From Ascaphus truei (Eukaryota > Chordata > Amphibia > Anura > Ascaphidae), in contig CM071568.1 of NCBI GenBank assembly GCA_036426205.1, positions 221,824,966 to 221,888,965 on the forward strand: DNA of 64,000 nt, given 5' to 3'. The notes under the pieces were generated by a model, which made no database searches, had not been told where the DNA came from, and saw only the letters and a list, made by a program, of their open reading frames with translations. A program made the position numbers and the translations under genes. Shown here piece after piece: positions 21,079-32,659 of the stretch. Position 1 is the first letter of the stretch. Each line of letters starts with the position of its first letter.

Positions 21079-22495
21079 TGCTGTGCAAATCGGATTTACA
21101 TTTCAAAATCAAGAAGGAATTTTCCAAAGCGTTACCGTAAACAAAGCCTCAAAGGGTTTGGGGGGGGGGGTGATTACACGCAGGCGCACTGACGCTTTGT
21201 AGTGCGGCTATGGACAGATTAATAACACAATGGCAATATTCAGAAAATTAACGACTCTGTGGAGAGAGGGTGTTGGGTGACTCATGCGCAGTAAGCAGCA
21301 AGCTCCCATCTCTAAAAGGATTAGAGTACACGCAGGCGCAGTGAGGCGATTGACGCTTGGCTAGGGACGGATTAAAAACACAATGACTAACTAACTTCAG
21401 AAAATGAATGACTGTGGAGGTGTCTGTCGATAAGAGTTTGTGTGTGCGTGGGGGAGGGATGAAGGATTAGTTGTGCAGCAGTTCAAAGAAATAACATACT
21501 GTACTCTAGAGTACAGTAATTTCAAAAGGCAGTTCATCATAATACTGTAATTTGATCCCTACACCCCCCAAATACAGTACATAAAAAGCACACAAATCAA
21601 CCATGTGCAGGCAAACGCACAGATTTAATATCGTAATATCAAGATTGTTTTTGCAGGCTTGTGGATAAAATAACAGTTAAAAAATCATAATTAAAATTTT
21701 GGGGGGGGGCACTCAAGCAAGCAGTGGTGGGTGAAGTTACAGGCACATGAGCAGGAGTAAACTAGCTCCCATCCGAAAGAGGATTACACACAGGCGCACA
21801 GAGAGGTGATGCTCTGTGCAAATCAAATTCGAGAAGGGATTTTCCAAAGCATTGCCGTAAACAAAGCCTCAAAATTCCCATCTCAAAGAGAATTACACGC
21901 AGGCGCAGTGAGGCTTTGTAGCTCGGCTATGGACGGATTCAGAACACAATGGCAAGATTCAGAAAATGAACGACTCCGTGGAGAGGGGGGGTTGGGTGAC
22001 TCATGCGCAGAAAGCAGCTAGCTCCCATCTCTAAAAGGATTACACGCAGGTGCAGTGAGGCTTTGTAGCTTGGCTATGGACGGATTAAGAACACAATGGC
22101 AAGATTCAGAAAATTAACGACTCCGTGGAATTTCAAATCCTTGAGCTAGCGTTCGTGGGGGAGGGGGCTGCAGGGTACAGCTGCATGAAGTTCAAAGCTA
22201 AAGACATACTTTAATTTTGAAAGGCAGGTCATCATAATAATACACACCCAAATACTATACGTAAAAAGCACACAAATCAACCATGTGCAGTCAAACGTAC
22301 AGGGTCGCAGTCAAAATCTACAGCACAGATTGAATATCGTAATACAGTAAGATGGTTTTTCCAGGCTTGTGGAGAAAATAAAAATAAAAAAATTACAATA
22401 ATTTTTTTTTTTTAATTTGTATTTTTTTTTTGGTCACTCACTCAGGCAAGCAAGCAGTGGTGGGCGAAGTTACAGGCGCATGCGCAGTAAATTCC
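21079..22495 (+). repeat. ~0.7-kb tandem duplication right of the transposase
   Basis: Two direct repeats, about 21079-21775 and 21812-22495, share in order GTGCAAATC, TTTTCCAAAGC, ATTACACGCAGGCGCA, CGGATTAA, GACTCATGCGCAG, AAAGCACACAAATCAACC, CAGGCTTGTGGA and AGCAGTGGTGGG. Within each, a ~110-bp subunit (ACGCAGGCGCAGTGAGG, AGCTCCCATCTCTAAAAGG) is itself repeated. No coding sequence. Possible subterminal region of a large transposon. Confidence 0.7.
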
Positions 22496-23034
22496 TGCTG
22501 TCAAGCAGGAATGTGATTGAAACTAGACACACGTTCAAAGGAATGGTGTGGGAGAGATGTACTGCATTGCACAGAAGATAAGAAGTTGAAATACCCTGCA
22601 GTGCAGTTAATTATCCTGAGCGAGGGTAGAGCGCTGTATATGCCGAAATGTGACACTGTTACAGTACTGTACACGCCTATGCGTTTCAACATTTTTCAAA
22701 TGAGACATACTGTACCGTACAGCAGCACAGCACTGCAAATGCATGTATACTTTAAAAATGCAAATTTACAATTACTGCGCGCGCACACACAGACTGTGTA
22801 CTGACGTAGGTTGAACCGCGAAGGTATTAGACTTCCAAGACAACAGCTCGCAAACGCCCCCCTGAGTTTTTACACGGCATTGCAGTATTGCAGAAAGCGA
22901 GAATAAAATGTTAAAATCACGAGCGCGAAAATAACGCAGTTCACTCCGAGCGAAAACGACAAAAAAACGCACCTAACCGGGATAATCTGAGAGCTGCGGA
23001 TCTAGCCGTTTTAGACTCAGATCGGCCGCCACTG
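22496..23034. other. Candidate right end of the BEN/transposase element
   Basis: Non-coding DNA with further CAGTAC motifs. It ends in GATCGGCCGCCACTG (23020-23034) followed by TA, and directly beyond it a LINE reading frame is cut off. Read inward, the end is CAGTGGCGGCC, resembling the TA-flanked MITE termini here. I found no matching left terminus. Confidence 0.3.
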
Positions 23035-23036
23035 TA

Positions 23037-23930
23037 GATGTGGTCCATTGTGTTGTATCTACTGCAAAATGACACTTTTTTTCTAGGTTGGGCAAAGTCC
23101 AGGGTCTGTTGCAGCCGATTAGTGAGTGACTTCGTCAAAATCTTGTAAGTGATTTGAAGTAGACTGATTGGTCTGTAGTTCTTGTTCTCCTGTCTTGTGT
23201 ATGACTATAACTACATTATGGCATTGCTCCATTTTTCTGGGCTGTTCCTGTTTTTCAAGCAACATTTAAAGACTATTACAACAATATTCTCTACTTCTTC
23301 CCTAGCTTCTTTCACGATTTCATCTTCCCTAGAGCCTTCCCATTCTTCATGGATTTTATTGTTTGAGCCACGTCTTTTAGAAGGACGCATAGTACATAAT
23401 TTGTGGTTTCTTCTCACTCTTCCTCTCCTGGATTATGCTCTGAACTATCTGTGTTCTCGTACAATTTCACTATCATAATTGCATAGTCTTTTATTGTTGA
23501 TCCATCATCTTGTTTGGATGCAATGACTTGATTCTTTCAAATCATAAATTGCTGTTTTGTCTTCTTTAAATTTTTGCTATCTTTGAATAGTCTTTATACC
23601 CTTTTACAGTTCCATTCTCTTACATCTTCAGTTATACATTTGTGGATCATCTTGCACAGCTCTGTGTATTCAATTCTTATTCTTGCATTTTGGGATTGCT
23701 TATTTTCTTGTTGACACCTTGTCAATTGCTTTGTCTCCTTAGATATCTTCTAACCTAATTTTTGGGAACTGGGTCCTTTCCATGTCCATTTTCTATTTAA
23801 ATTCTTCTTGAAGATTAAATTAATTATGTAAAAGTTTGCAGATTCTGCACATTCTACCAATCTGCCACCACGTTTTTACCTGTTACCATCACCATACTTA
23901 TCAACTGATGCTTGGGTGCCTATTCTAGTA
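23037..23930 (-). pseudogene. Non-LTR retrotransposon (RTE-like endonuclease-RT) fragment
   Basis: On the minus strand, frame pieces match the linker and start of reverse transcriptase in the endonuclease-RT type of LINE: TQFPKIRLEDI near 23770, IHEEWEGSREDEIVKEAREE near 23340, SPEKWSNAIM near 23215, then NYRPISLL and LTNRLQQTLDFAQPR, ending at TMDHIY near 23040. There are many stops and frameshifts. The catalytic YADD part is missing: the copy stops exactly where the left-hand element ends. Clade assignment is from memory of motif patterns. Confidence 0.65.
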
Positions 23931-24250
23931 GCTTCAGTAACCAACTCATTGAGGATTTTGATCAGTTTTTGCAAAATGTTCAAGTTTGCTATTCAGAAAG
24001 CCTCAAAGAGTTGACAAACTGGTACGGGGAGTGCATTTTCCCACGAGTTCACGCACCTGGCCAAACTCAATGAGCAGGAGCTTCAAAAATCGAAATAGCA
24101 CCATTTCGAGAAAGTAACGCTATTCAAGTAGACCCGAGAATCTCAACGGAGTTCTGAAATAGCGAGTTTCTGAAAGATTTCATCTCGCCAGCCCTAGGGT
24201 CAGAGGATGGGATCAGAGAGTATGACTTAGAAAAAAAAATGAATTTTTCC

Positions 24251-24331
24251 TGCATTGGATTGAAGCTGGGAGTCTCCGGAGCTGATGCATATTAATAGCA
24301 GCTCCGGAGATCCTGGCTTCTATCCAATGCA
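24251..24331. repeat. Hairpin repeat
   Basis: TGCATTGGAT...GAAGC...CTCCGGAGCTG is mirrored as CAGCTCCGGAG...GCTTC...ATCCAATGCA. This is a stem of about 32 pairs with small mismatches around a loop containing ATGCATATTAAT. Confidence 0.7.
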
Positions 24332-24411
24332 ATAAAAATAAGTCTACAGGCAGCTTCATTACCTTAGCAGCCAACCGCTAAAGCAATGAAGGGATTAACT
24401 ACCAGTGACCA

Positions 24412-24633
24412 GTTTATTGTGGGTAGCGGCGGTGAGTGAAGGTGTTATTTGGCCCATGGTGGGTGTTTAGGCCTTACGGGGGTTGTTGTGGGAGGTTAAC
24501 CCCTTCATTATCTTAGTGGTTACTACCGCTAAGGTAATGAAGGGGTTAACCCCTACCACTACCCAACCGGTAGGCATTAACACCCACCATGGGCCAAATA
24601 CCACCTTCACCCACCCCGATATCCACAATAAAC
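24412..24633. repeat. 222-bp palindromic repeat
   Basis: GTTTATTGTGG...TTTGGCCCATGGTGGGTGTT is mirrored by AACACCCACCATGGGCCAAA...CCACAATAAAC. The centre (24498-24558) is an inverted pair of AACCCCTTCATTA and TAATGAAGGGGTT around CTTAGTGGTTACTACCGCTAAG. The core motif recurs near 24380, 24970-25022 and 31791. Confidence 0.75.
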
Positions 24634-25734
24634 ATTAAAACACAATACTAGCCAATGCACCCATTCATTGCCAGTGTGGTTACCTATGCCCTCAATGGGA
24701 GCAAAAATAAAACCAATGGCAAGGAATAGCCACCTCCTCCTCCCCCAATAAACACAACAATACAGTACAGTAATGGACACAATTACTATTATCCAGATCT
24801 GGATAATAGCACATTGTCCCGTTCAAAATAAAACATTATCCAGCCAGCATAAAGTAAATAAAACTTTTACTTAACCCTGCCAGAATGAAGGCCGTCCTCA
24901 TCACTGTTCTCTACATTCATGTCCTCCATTGCCAGCAACAGTACAATAAAAATACAAACTAATGGCAACAAACCCCTTAATCACCTTAGCGGTTAGTAAC
25001 CGCAATAGTAATAAAAGGGTTAACCCACCTCCCCCACAAGCCACCCGGGCACCCAAACCACCCTCCCCATAGCAACTACCCCCACCCTCTACCCATTGAT
25101 TGGCACAGTGGTACATCATGCCCATATAATAACATGATTAGCCACTATTGCAGTCAATAGGCAAAAACAACACAACAATAAAAAAAAAAGAAGAACCTAA
25201 ATAACAACAATTAAAGAAATTAAACCTCTAAGCAACATAGCAATTAAATAAATCAAACACCTAAGCAACCCAAAAATGAAATAAAACAAGCCCTACAAAT
25301 ACATAACAGTTATCTAAAAACAAGAAACAAAAATACACAAGAATTAAACAAAACAATCAACAAAAATACATATCAATTAAATAAAAAACAAGCATTTGCC
25401 AAAAACAGTGCAATGCTTGTCACTGTATTTATCTATAGCTCTAAAGGGGCATAGATAAATACTTTGACAGTCAATGGGCAAGCAAAAAAATATACATTTA
25501 AAAATACAATCAAAATACTTGGACAACAAAAATTACATACAATCAATGTTTTTCTTACCTTTAGATGTCTTCACCCTCCCATTTCCGATGCATCTGGATG
25601 CTCTCGGTCTGCAACACAATGCTCCTCAGCTTCAGGTAACTGCTTATTTTCTTCTTTTTTCAATATTTATCTTCAATCTTCTTAAGCTAAAATGAGACGT
25701 GACAGGCCTTATATAAGGCCTGTGACGTCAGATT
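24634..25734. other. A-rich sequence, no gene recognised
   Basis: Long A-rich stretches (AATAAAACAAGC, ACAAGAAACAAAAATACAC) and decayed palindrome-core copies. No coding signal. Confidence 0.5.
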
Positions 25735-26040
25735 TGAGTGTCGGATGGTATAGTTCCAATCAGATTGGATGCTGTAACATGTGACAGGGTTCTTTTTTTT
25801 TATGGATGTGACGTCATTTTCAAGGGAGGTACGTCACGTTCTTAAAACAAAATGTCTGCCAACACATGGTACTACAACCAATCGAATTGTCCCCAATCCA
25901 ATTGGTTGAAGTACCATGTGATGTTCCATTTTTTTTTAAAGGATGTGACATCATCTTTAAGGGATGGTGTCACATGCTTTAAAAAAATTGCTGCCATCAT
26001 ATGGTACTGGAACCAATCAGAAAAAAAGAATACCGGCATT
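25735..26040 (+). repeat. ~130-bp tandem repeats with CRE-like TGACGTCA
   Basis: Three diverged units each carry an AACCAATC-type start, ATGTGACAG or ATGTGATGTT, a poly-T run, GGATGTGACGTCAT or GGATGTGACATCAT, and AAGGGA. The first copy has a full TGACGTCA. Confidence 0.6.
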
Positions 26041-26329
26041 TACTCGCTACAGCAGGACCCTCAGCGTCAAATCGCCTTTTTACTATTTGGAGCATGTGAG
26101 TTGTTGCTCACTGCTCATGTATTTTTGAAGTGAAACTTCCTTAGTGGCACCTCATTCGTGATGGGGCAAAAAAGAATTGTGGAGACAGAAATGAAACGGA
26201 TGTGACGTCAGTGCTGGCAGTTGAGGCCGGGCTGTGTTCTGGCTCAGCCCGACCCCAACACTGACATCACACCCGCTCCACAAATCAGATGCGGCGGCGG
26301 CGGCGATAGCCGCCGGCGCCGCTCCTAAT

Positions 26330-27045
26330 CACCCCCCCCCCCCCCCCCCCCCCAGCCCCCCCCCCCCCACACACCGTGACATATGCGGCGGCGATAGCCG
26401 CCGCTCCTAACGGCCGCTGCCATGCCGCGCAGCCTCTCTCCTCCCTACCTCCGCTTTTCTGCGTCCCGCTGACTGAGTGCCGCCGGGGTCGAGGAGAGGA
26501 GCCCAGGGATCATGGAGGGTATCCGCCGCCGCAGCTCCTAACGAGCTCTGCTCCCCCCACCCGCTGACATGCGGCGGCGGCAGCCCTCAAAATTTAATTG
26601 CCGCCACTCCTGCTGACCTCCCTCGGCCGAGGCATGGAAAATGGGGGGGGGGGTGGTAGAGTGAGCTGCGTTCCCCACAGCACCAAGCCAGCTCCCGCGT
26701 GACGATGACGCGCTTGCCCCCCTTCCCCGCCGACACTGCTCTGCCCAGCAGCACTTCCGGAAGGGGGGGGGCCTTTATTAGGTAGCTGCCGGGTGCCCGG
26801 TTGCGGCCGAGTCGCGCCGGAGGGGGTGGGGGGGGTGCGAGGAGAGACTCAGGAGTCAGCAGAGCCGTGCCGGGGTACCGCAGCTCTGCCTGTCTGTGGG
26901 GGGGGGGAGGAGAGTTCAGGCAGAGCCACCGCGGGGTCCGCAGCTCTAGCCTGTCTGGGGGGGGGGGGTGTGAGGGGAGGAGAGTCTCAGGCAGAGCGCC
27001 GGGGTCGCAGTCTGCCTGCCTTGAGGGGGGGGGGGGAGTCAGGAG
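26330..27045. repeat. Poly-C tract and G-run tandem repeats
   Basis: An almost pure C run occupies about 26332-26367. From 26641 plus-strand runs of 8-13 G recur. At 26870-27040 a ~70-bp unit (TCAGGCAGAGC, CGGGGTC, GCAG, CTGTCTGGGGG, GAGGAGAG) is repeated about three times. No gene found. Confidence 0.75.
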
Positions 27046-27061
27046 AGAGGGGGCAGGACAC

Positions 27062-27711
27062 AGAAAGAGAGACACACATACAGTGACAGAACACACACAC
27101 ATACATATATACACACACAGACACACCCACTGACTGCCAAACACACCACACACATGACACACTGATCACACATCACATGACTGGACAACACATGCACACA
27201 CACTGACACATAACACACACATACTGACCGACAACCACACTCACACACCACACTGATGACACATACACACACTGGACTGTGAACTAGGTTTTAGGGGATT
27301 GTGAGGTTGCAGGGGGGGCTGCGCATACGTCACACGGTCACACGCACGCACACGGTCACACACACACGCACATGGTCACGCACACACGCACAGTCACACG
27401 CACACACACACAGTCACACGCACACACACACAGTCACACGCACACACACACAGTCAGTCGCGCGCACAGTCAGTCGCGCGCACAGTCAGTCGCGTGCACA
27501 GTCAGTCGCGTGCACACGCACTGTCACGTGCACCGTGCACTGTCACGCGTACACGCACTGTCACGTGCACAGTCACACACAGTCACACAGTAACACGCAC
27601 AGTCACACGCACAGTCACACAGTCACACGCACAGTCGCACAGTCACACGCACAGTCACACAGTCACACAGTCACACGCACACACACAGTCACACGCACAC
27701 ACACACACAGT

Positions 27712-27766
<55 letters not shown>
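27062..27766. repeat. Interrupted (CA)n microsatellite
   Basis: CACACA runs mixed with CAGTCACACG and GTCGCGCGCACA units, ending in a pure (AC)n run at about 27716-27764. Open frames across it are artefacts. Confidence 0.9.
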
Positions 27767-27768
<2 letters not shown>

Positions 27769-28439
27769 AATTCACGCTTAGTGCAAATACAAGGGATGTG
27801 TACGCATGTTCTAAGTCAAATTTATTTGCGTTTTGTCAATGAAATTGTATTTTGATTTTTAATTAAAACATCACCAATACAAATACAATTTCTGTGACAA
27901 AAGTCAAAGAAGTTTCACTTACTATGCGCGTGCACAGCACACACAGCTTTTTTTAACTATATAATTAATCCACACTATCTCCATTTTTCTTCTTTTTTTG
28001 CATTAAATTGGGAGGCCCAGTCCAATCTACTGCACCAGTTCCAAATCAGCTCTATATGATATACGCCTGAACATATCCACTACCGTGTAAGTGGGCATTT
28101 GCAAACATCTTAACATTTAATCGTTGCTATTAGCACTTCTGCACTACAGTATGTACATTTGTTCCTTTTTTTCATAATCCACGGAGAGCCCCCTGCGCTG
28201 TGCAAGATTTTGTGCTGCTACTACCATGTGATGTTGGGAGACATCTCCTTAACCAGCTGCATCTCCCATGTATGATGATTTAATATTCACTTTTTCACTT
28301 TAAAAATACAAAAAGTGAAAACTGTAATAATCATTTGACCTTTATATCACAGTGTTTTATTTTAAGGTGACACTTGGTTTGTGCTTAATTGTTTAGTTGC
28401 ATTTACTTCCCTGAGCCATAAGTATTCACATATGCATAT
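27767..28439. other. No gene recognised
   Basis: AT-rich sequence without recognisable repeats or coding signal. Confidence 0.5.
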
Positions 28440-28610
28440 TGTTATTTATATACTGTAGCACAAATAGTGTAAGAAGTGCTTTACAAAGAGACACAATACA
28501 AGGAATTGTAATACAATAAGTGCAACAAACATAAAATCAGATAATAGGAAAGGAAGTTCCTGCCCTGCAGAGCTAAGAAATCTATAACGAAGGGGATGTT
28601 AGGTCAAGCT
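28440..28610 (-). repeat. L2-like LINE 3' tail
   Basis: On the minus strand: CTCTGCAGGGCAGGAAC, TGTAAAGCACTTC and GTGCTACAGTATATAAATA, the same 3' untranslated pattern as at 7955-8100. Confidence 0.5.
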
Positions 28611-28690
28611 ACATTTGTATAGTTGTACCAAACATGAAATAAAAGAGTAAAAATAATTAGAGATCACAGAGGCTGACCTTGGTAACACAG

Positions 28691-28783
28691 TTTTACATGC
28701 AGGGCAGTACTGTGAAATAGAAAGAAGAATCACGTGAATGGGCTGGAAGGTGCTTTCAAGCTCTGCTTAGTAAATATGGGACT
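28691..28783. mobile_element. Half of a small palindromic MITE
   Basis: GAATGGGCTGGAAGGTG...TTAGTAAATATGGG matches the right half of the palindromic element at 34827-34978. Confidence 0.45.
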
Positions 28784-30639
28784 TCATGTCACAGGCAAAC
28801 AGTTTCACTAATGGGATTATTCTACAGTATGTCCACCCAAGCGGCCAATCAGCAATTTATGGAACACATTCCCAATGGCTTGAATAGGGAATTTCAGCCA
28901 AACACGGCTCAATCAGTTGCTTTGGCGAATATAGTATAAGCCCTTAAGTATTCTTTTTCCAAATCTGTATCTAGTTACTGTTCAGTTTACTTTAAGATTT
29001 CTAACCATTTCCATATAGATTGTATCATGCCTAAATTACAAACAAGCAAATATAAAAAATATATATAATACATAATTTTTTAATTCCTAGGAAGTTTGGA
29101 AAATATGAAGAAAAAAAAATGCTATTACAGTATCCTCATATAAATGTTAATTTGCAAGCGTGTAAAGAAAATTTGAATGTAGCAGGGAGACAGGGTTATT
29201 CTTTTTTTATTTCAGTTTCATTAAACTATCTAACTGGATCCCAATAAAATTTTCGCAGCATTGAACCATACACCGTGCAGGGAAAATTCTGCTAACTAAT
29301 GCAATCTCTAAGCTTTTCCATATGTACTTAGCATGGTATTGCATTGTAATGCTAGAACCATCTGTTTAATTACTTTTATTCATGCAGTAACAAAACATTA
29401 TTTCAGGTTTAAAAAAAACAAAGTAAACATATGCACCATTAGCATATACAGTATATGCATTTGGAAACAAGAGGGATTAATGTATTAAAATCTACAACTG
29501 GGAAATATCATCTGTCTTTGAATTTCTTTGTAATTATCTTATCTAACACTGTTTTCATCATCGAAGCACCAGCAGTTACGTGTAACACCAAAAGCCAATT
29601 TATTTGTGCTTGTTCTGTCAAATGGATTTGCTCTACAAGTAGAATAAAGCTAAATAAAAGCAAACTATGGCAGTTTTCGGAGTACCTGTAGAGAAAAAGG
29701 AATACAATTCCCAGATTGTATTTGATCTTGAGTTGTCATTGTAACATATAATTCACATGCTGAAAGGTAAATTTGGAAATGCCCTCATCTGCTTCTATAT
29801 TTAACTTGATGATGGCAGCAGGTTTTGAAAAAATGCATTATTGCAGTGATTTTTAAAAATGGTGATTCAAATGGATACTGATTGCCTGGTTGGTTGAAAA
29901 ACAGTAGTATATTTAAAAATATGCAGGGATATATTCCTTGAGTGCAAGAGAAGAATGCACAAATTCAGTGATACAATGCCCTCACACGAAGGGACAGTGA
30001 TGAGATATGATCAGTCACAACTGTTACTGCTGTATAAAACTTCTACTTAAAGGCCAGAGTTACTAGGAAACACTTTGGCATGTAATTATGTTTTCTTTTC
30101 TTCATGTATGTGTTTTGTACAGTGGAGGAAGTGTGGGGGCATTTAATATATTTTATTAAAGTGGCACTTGCATGGCTCTTATATAGAGATGGTTGAAAGT
30201 GTAAAGGTTCAGCCCACACATTTTCACACAAACTTTTCTCATTCTTCTGTGACCCCTCTTTACCCAGCTTTGGAAAGGAGAGTCACATCAAAGTGTAATT
30301 ATTTATGTGCAGGTGGTGCTCAGAGTCTCTCATACATTCTCAGGGTGTCAGGCATCCGGACTGGCATTGAGGTAGAATGAAGGGCGCCAGGAACTTTTGG
30401 TAGTGAAAACAAAGAACTTTATTGGTTCCTTATGCAAGAACAGAAAGTATATCAATTAAACAGCACTCATCAACGTAATTATATGTACCAAATATGTATA
30501 TGGTGCACAGGAACTTGGAGGGACCCTATTCCCTCCACAAAATGTAACACAAAAACAAAAGGGGTGTTCCCAGCACTCAGTCCTGAACAAAGTGAAGAAA
30601 TATACGTAAAATGTCAAAAAATAATTTTACTGAAAAATA
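28784..30639. other. No gene recognised
   Basis: About 1.9 kb of AT-rich sequence. The longest open frame (78 codons, 29455-29691) has no recognisable domain and no coding support. Confidence 0.5.
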
Positions 30640-30960
30640 TGAATATAAACAAAAGGCACTGCAAACTATGCACACTGGATGTGATGTAATCATAGAAAAA
30701 ATATGTACAATAGATAATAACATAGCTTAAAGCACAACAGTTTACTATTGGGAATAAAACAAAATGGAAAGGGAGACGGGTCAGGGAAAAAGGGGGAGGG
30801 TTAAAGACAAGGGAAAGAGGGGATAACAGGGGAATAGGGGGGGGGGGCAACGTTTTGGGGCGAAAGGCCACTTCTTCTGGCCTATTCCCAAAGATCTTTA
30901 TGATCAAAGGTACTTCCCTTTCCCCTGTTAGAACAGAATCTCTCTATAAATAGGAACAAC
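30640..30960 (-). repeat. Penelope-type repeat debris, copy A
   Basis: A purine-rich stretch, then GGGGCAACGTTTTGGGG...CTTCTTCTGGCC, AAAGGTACTTCCC and CCCTGT. It is paralogous, in the same orientation, to 31930-32140. Read on the minus strand it carries AGAAGAAGTGGCC...CCCCAAAACGTTG, a much degenerated hammerhead-like pattern. Confidence 0.45.
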
Positions 30961-31261
30961 TGTGCAGGCTTGCTGAGAAAAATATGGTTTAGTGCCTGTC
31001 AGTAATGTTAATGATAGCCAAAAAGGGGCATTATTTTCCAAAAAATTAAATAAGTGGACCAACAGCAATAACCCAACGGGGTAATACTAGCAGCAGTGAC
31101 AGCCCAACTGGGTAGTACTGTGGTGTGCACACAGAATTGTCAATCAAAAAGATCAGCCAATACCAATAACCATGTGAGACAAACACAGAAACAGCAATCA
31201 AAAATAGGGATACAAAGGTCCAATGCAGAATATTAAGTCCTATAGTAGTGATAGTCAAAGC

Positions 31262-31929
31262 CTTAGGTTAGTAAAATAACATGCACCCGAATATACAGAA
31301 AATCTGGACAGCTGTATCTGGAGCCTGTAGGATGTCTGTGAGAGCAGCTGATTTTGGAGGTTAAAATTCCCCTTCATTCATGACGTCAGCCAGGGACAGG
31401 TGCTATGACCGAGTGCAGTAATTGGTCCACGGAACAGCATGTGATACAGCCAGGCAGCTGAGGGAGCCGTTATATAATTCATTGTATATCAGGAGTTATC
31501 AGGGCAACTGGCGTTCATTGATAGGTCGATGCTCCGGCGTCACGGTTCACGTGTATCTAATTATGATGCTGGCACTCTGGCAAGGGAGTGAGGCATCTGA
31601 GGAGTTGCCAGGGTGATGAGCCTGAACAATGCTCATGGTCATGTGTGCCACCCAATACCGGGGCCTGTAATTCAGGAAGCAGGGGGTCCCCGAGGCTGAA
31701 ATTAATGTTGTTCAGCTACGGAGTCCCCTGCTTCAATACTGTGTTATTAAAATCAAATAAAAACAACTTATTTACCTTAGCATCTTGCCGCTAAGGTAAT
31801 TAAGGGGTTAAACTAGAGTACCTGATTTGTTGAGATAGAGGGGGTGGGTGAATTTAATAATAGAAGATTATAAAAATGGAAACATGTCATCTAAGAGCGT
31901 AGCAACACAAAGAAAGCGTGATTCTACGT
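31262..31929. other. No gene recognised; one palindrome-core copy
   Basis: Includes GAAGCAGGGGGTCCCC...GGAGTCCCCTGCTTC (an imperfect hairpin, about 31675-31734) and CCGCTAAGGTAATTAAGGGG near 31791. Confidence 0.45.
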
Positions 31930-32140
31930 GTAAATGTAAGGGAAAAACACAGGGAGACAATAGACAAGGGAAAACCCACACAAAGGGAGGAATGGGAAGG
32001 GTGAAAGGGGAAAAGGGGAAAGGGAAAAATAGGGGGGCAATGTTTTGGGATAAAGACCCCTTCCTCAGGCCCGTTCCCTAAGGTCCCACAGACAAAAGGT
32101 ACTTCCCTAATTCCCTGTGTCCATATACAGACCCCAATAA
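31930..32140 (-). repeat. Penelope-type repeat debris, copy B
   Basis: Purine-rich, then GGGGGGCAATGTTTTGGGA...CCTTCCTCAGG and AAAGGTACTTCCC. On the minus strand CTGAGGA fits the hammerhead CUGANGA box, followed by a small stem (GGG/CCC), but the second box reads CAAAAC instead of GAAA. Confidence 0.45.
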
Positions 32141-32659
32141 TAGAATCACAATAAACTGGTAGTCCAAAGCAAAATATAGACTATAATGTCAATGAATAAT
32201 ATAAGCAAAAAAGTCACAGAATCTCCAGGAAAAGAAGAGAACCGTGTATACTACACTTGAGTTAAGTTGATCCAGTATTCCTGTTGCCAAACTCTTCCAC
32301 TCTTCAACTCTCCTGCTTGGTGCTGTAATGGGGCTGCCGCTGAGAGTAAGCAAAAGTTCTTGCTGAAATACCCTGTTGTGGGTGATGTCATTGGTGGGCA
32401 TGGTTAGGTGCAACTTCATCTATTGGTAGAACCACTTCATGTGATCACTGGAGTTTACTGAAGGTTACAGCAACCATCCCAAGGTAGCAAAGTAACCAGC
32501 ATAACCATGAAATTGACATACTTAAACTAATGCCATCTTCATTAAAATACAAAATTCCCAACTTCCCATTCCCATAGTTTCCTTGAAAGATTAGTAAGGT
32601 TTCCTATTTTCGCTGGATCATGAATTTCCTGTCTCTGCCCTTATGATTGCATCTTATTT

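Noticed and set aside
27301..27855. 184-codon open frame rich in T, H, S and V
   Set aside because: It is a reading of the (CA)n microsatellite.
30850..30890. Hammerhead ribozyme call
   Set aside because: Neither core box is intact, so I kept it only as repeat debris.
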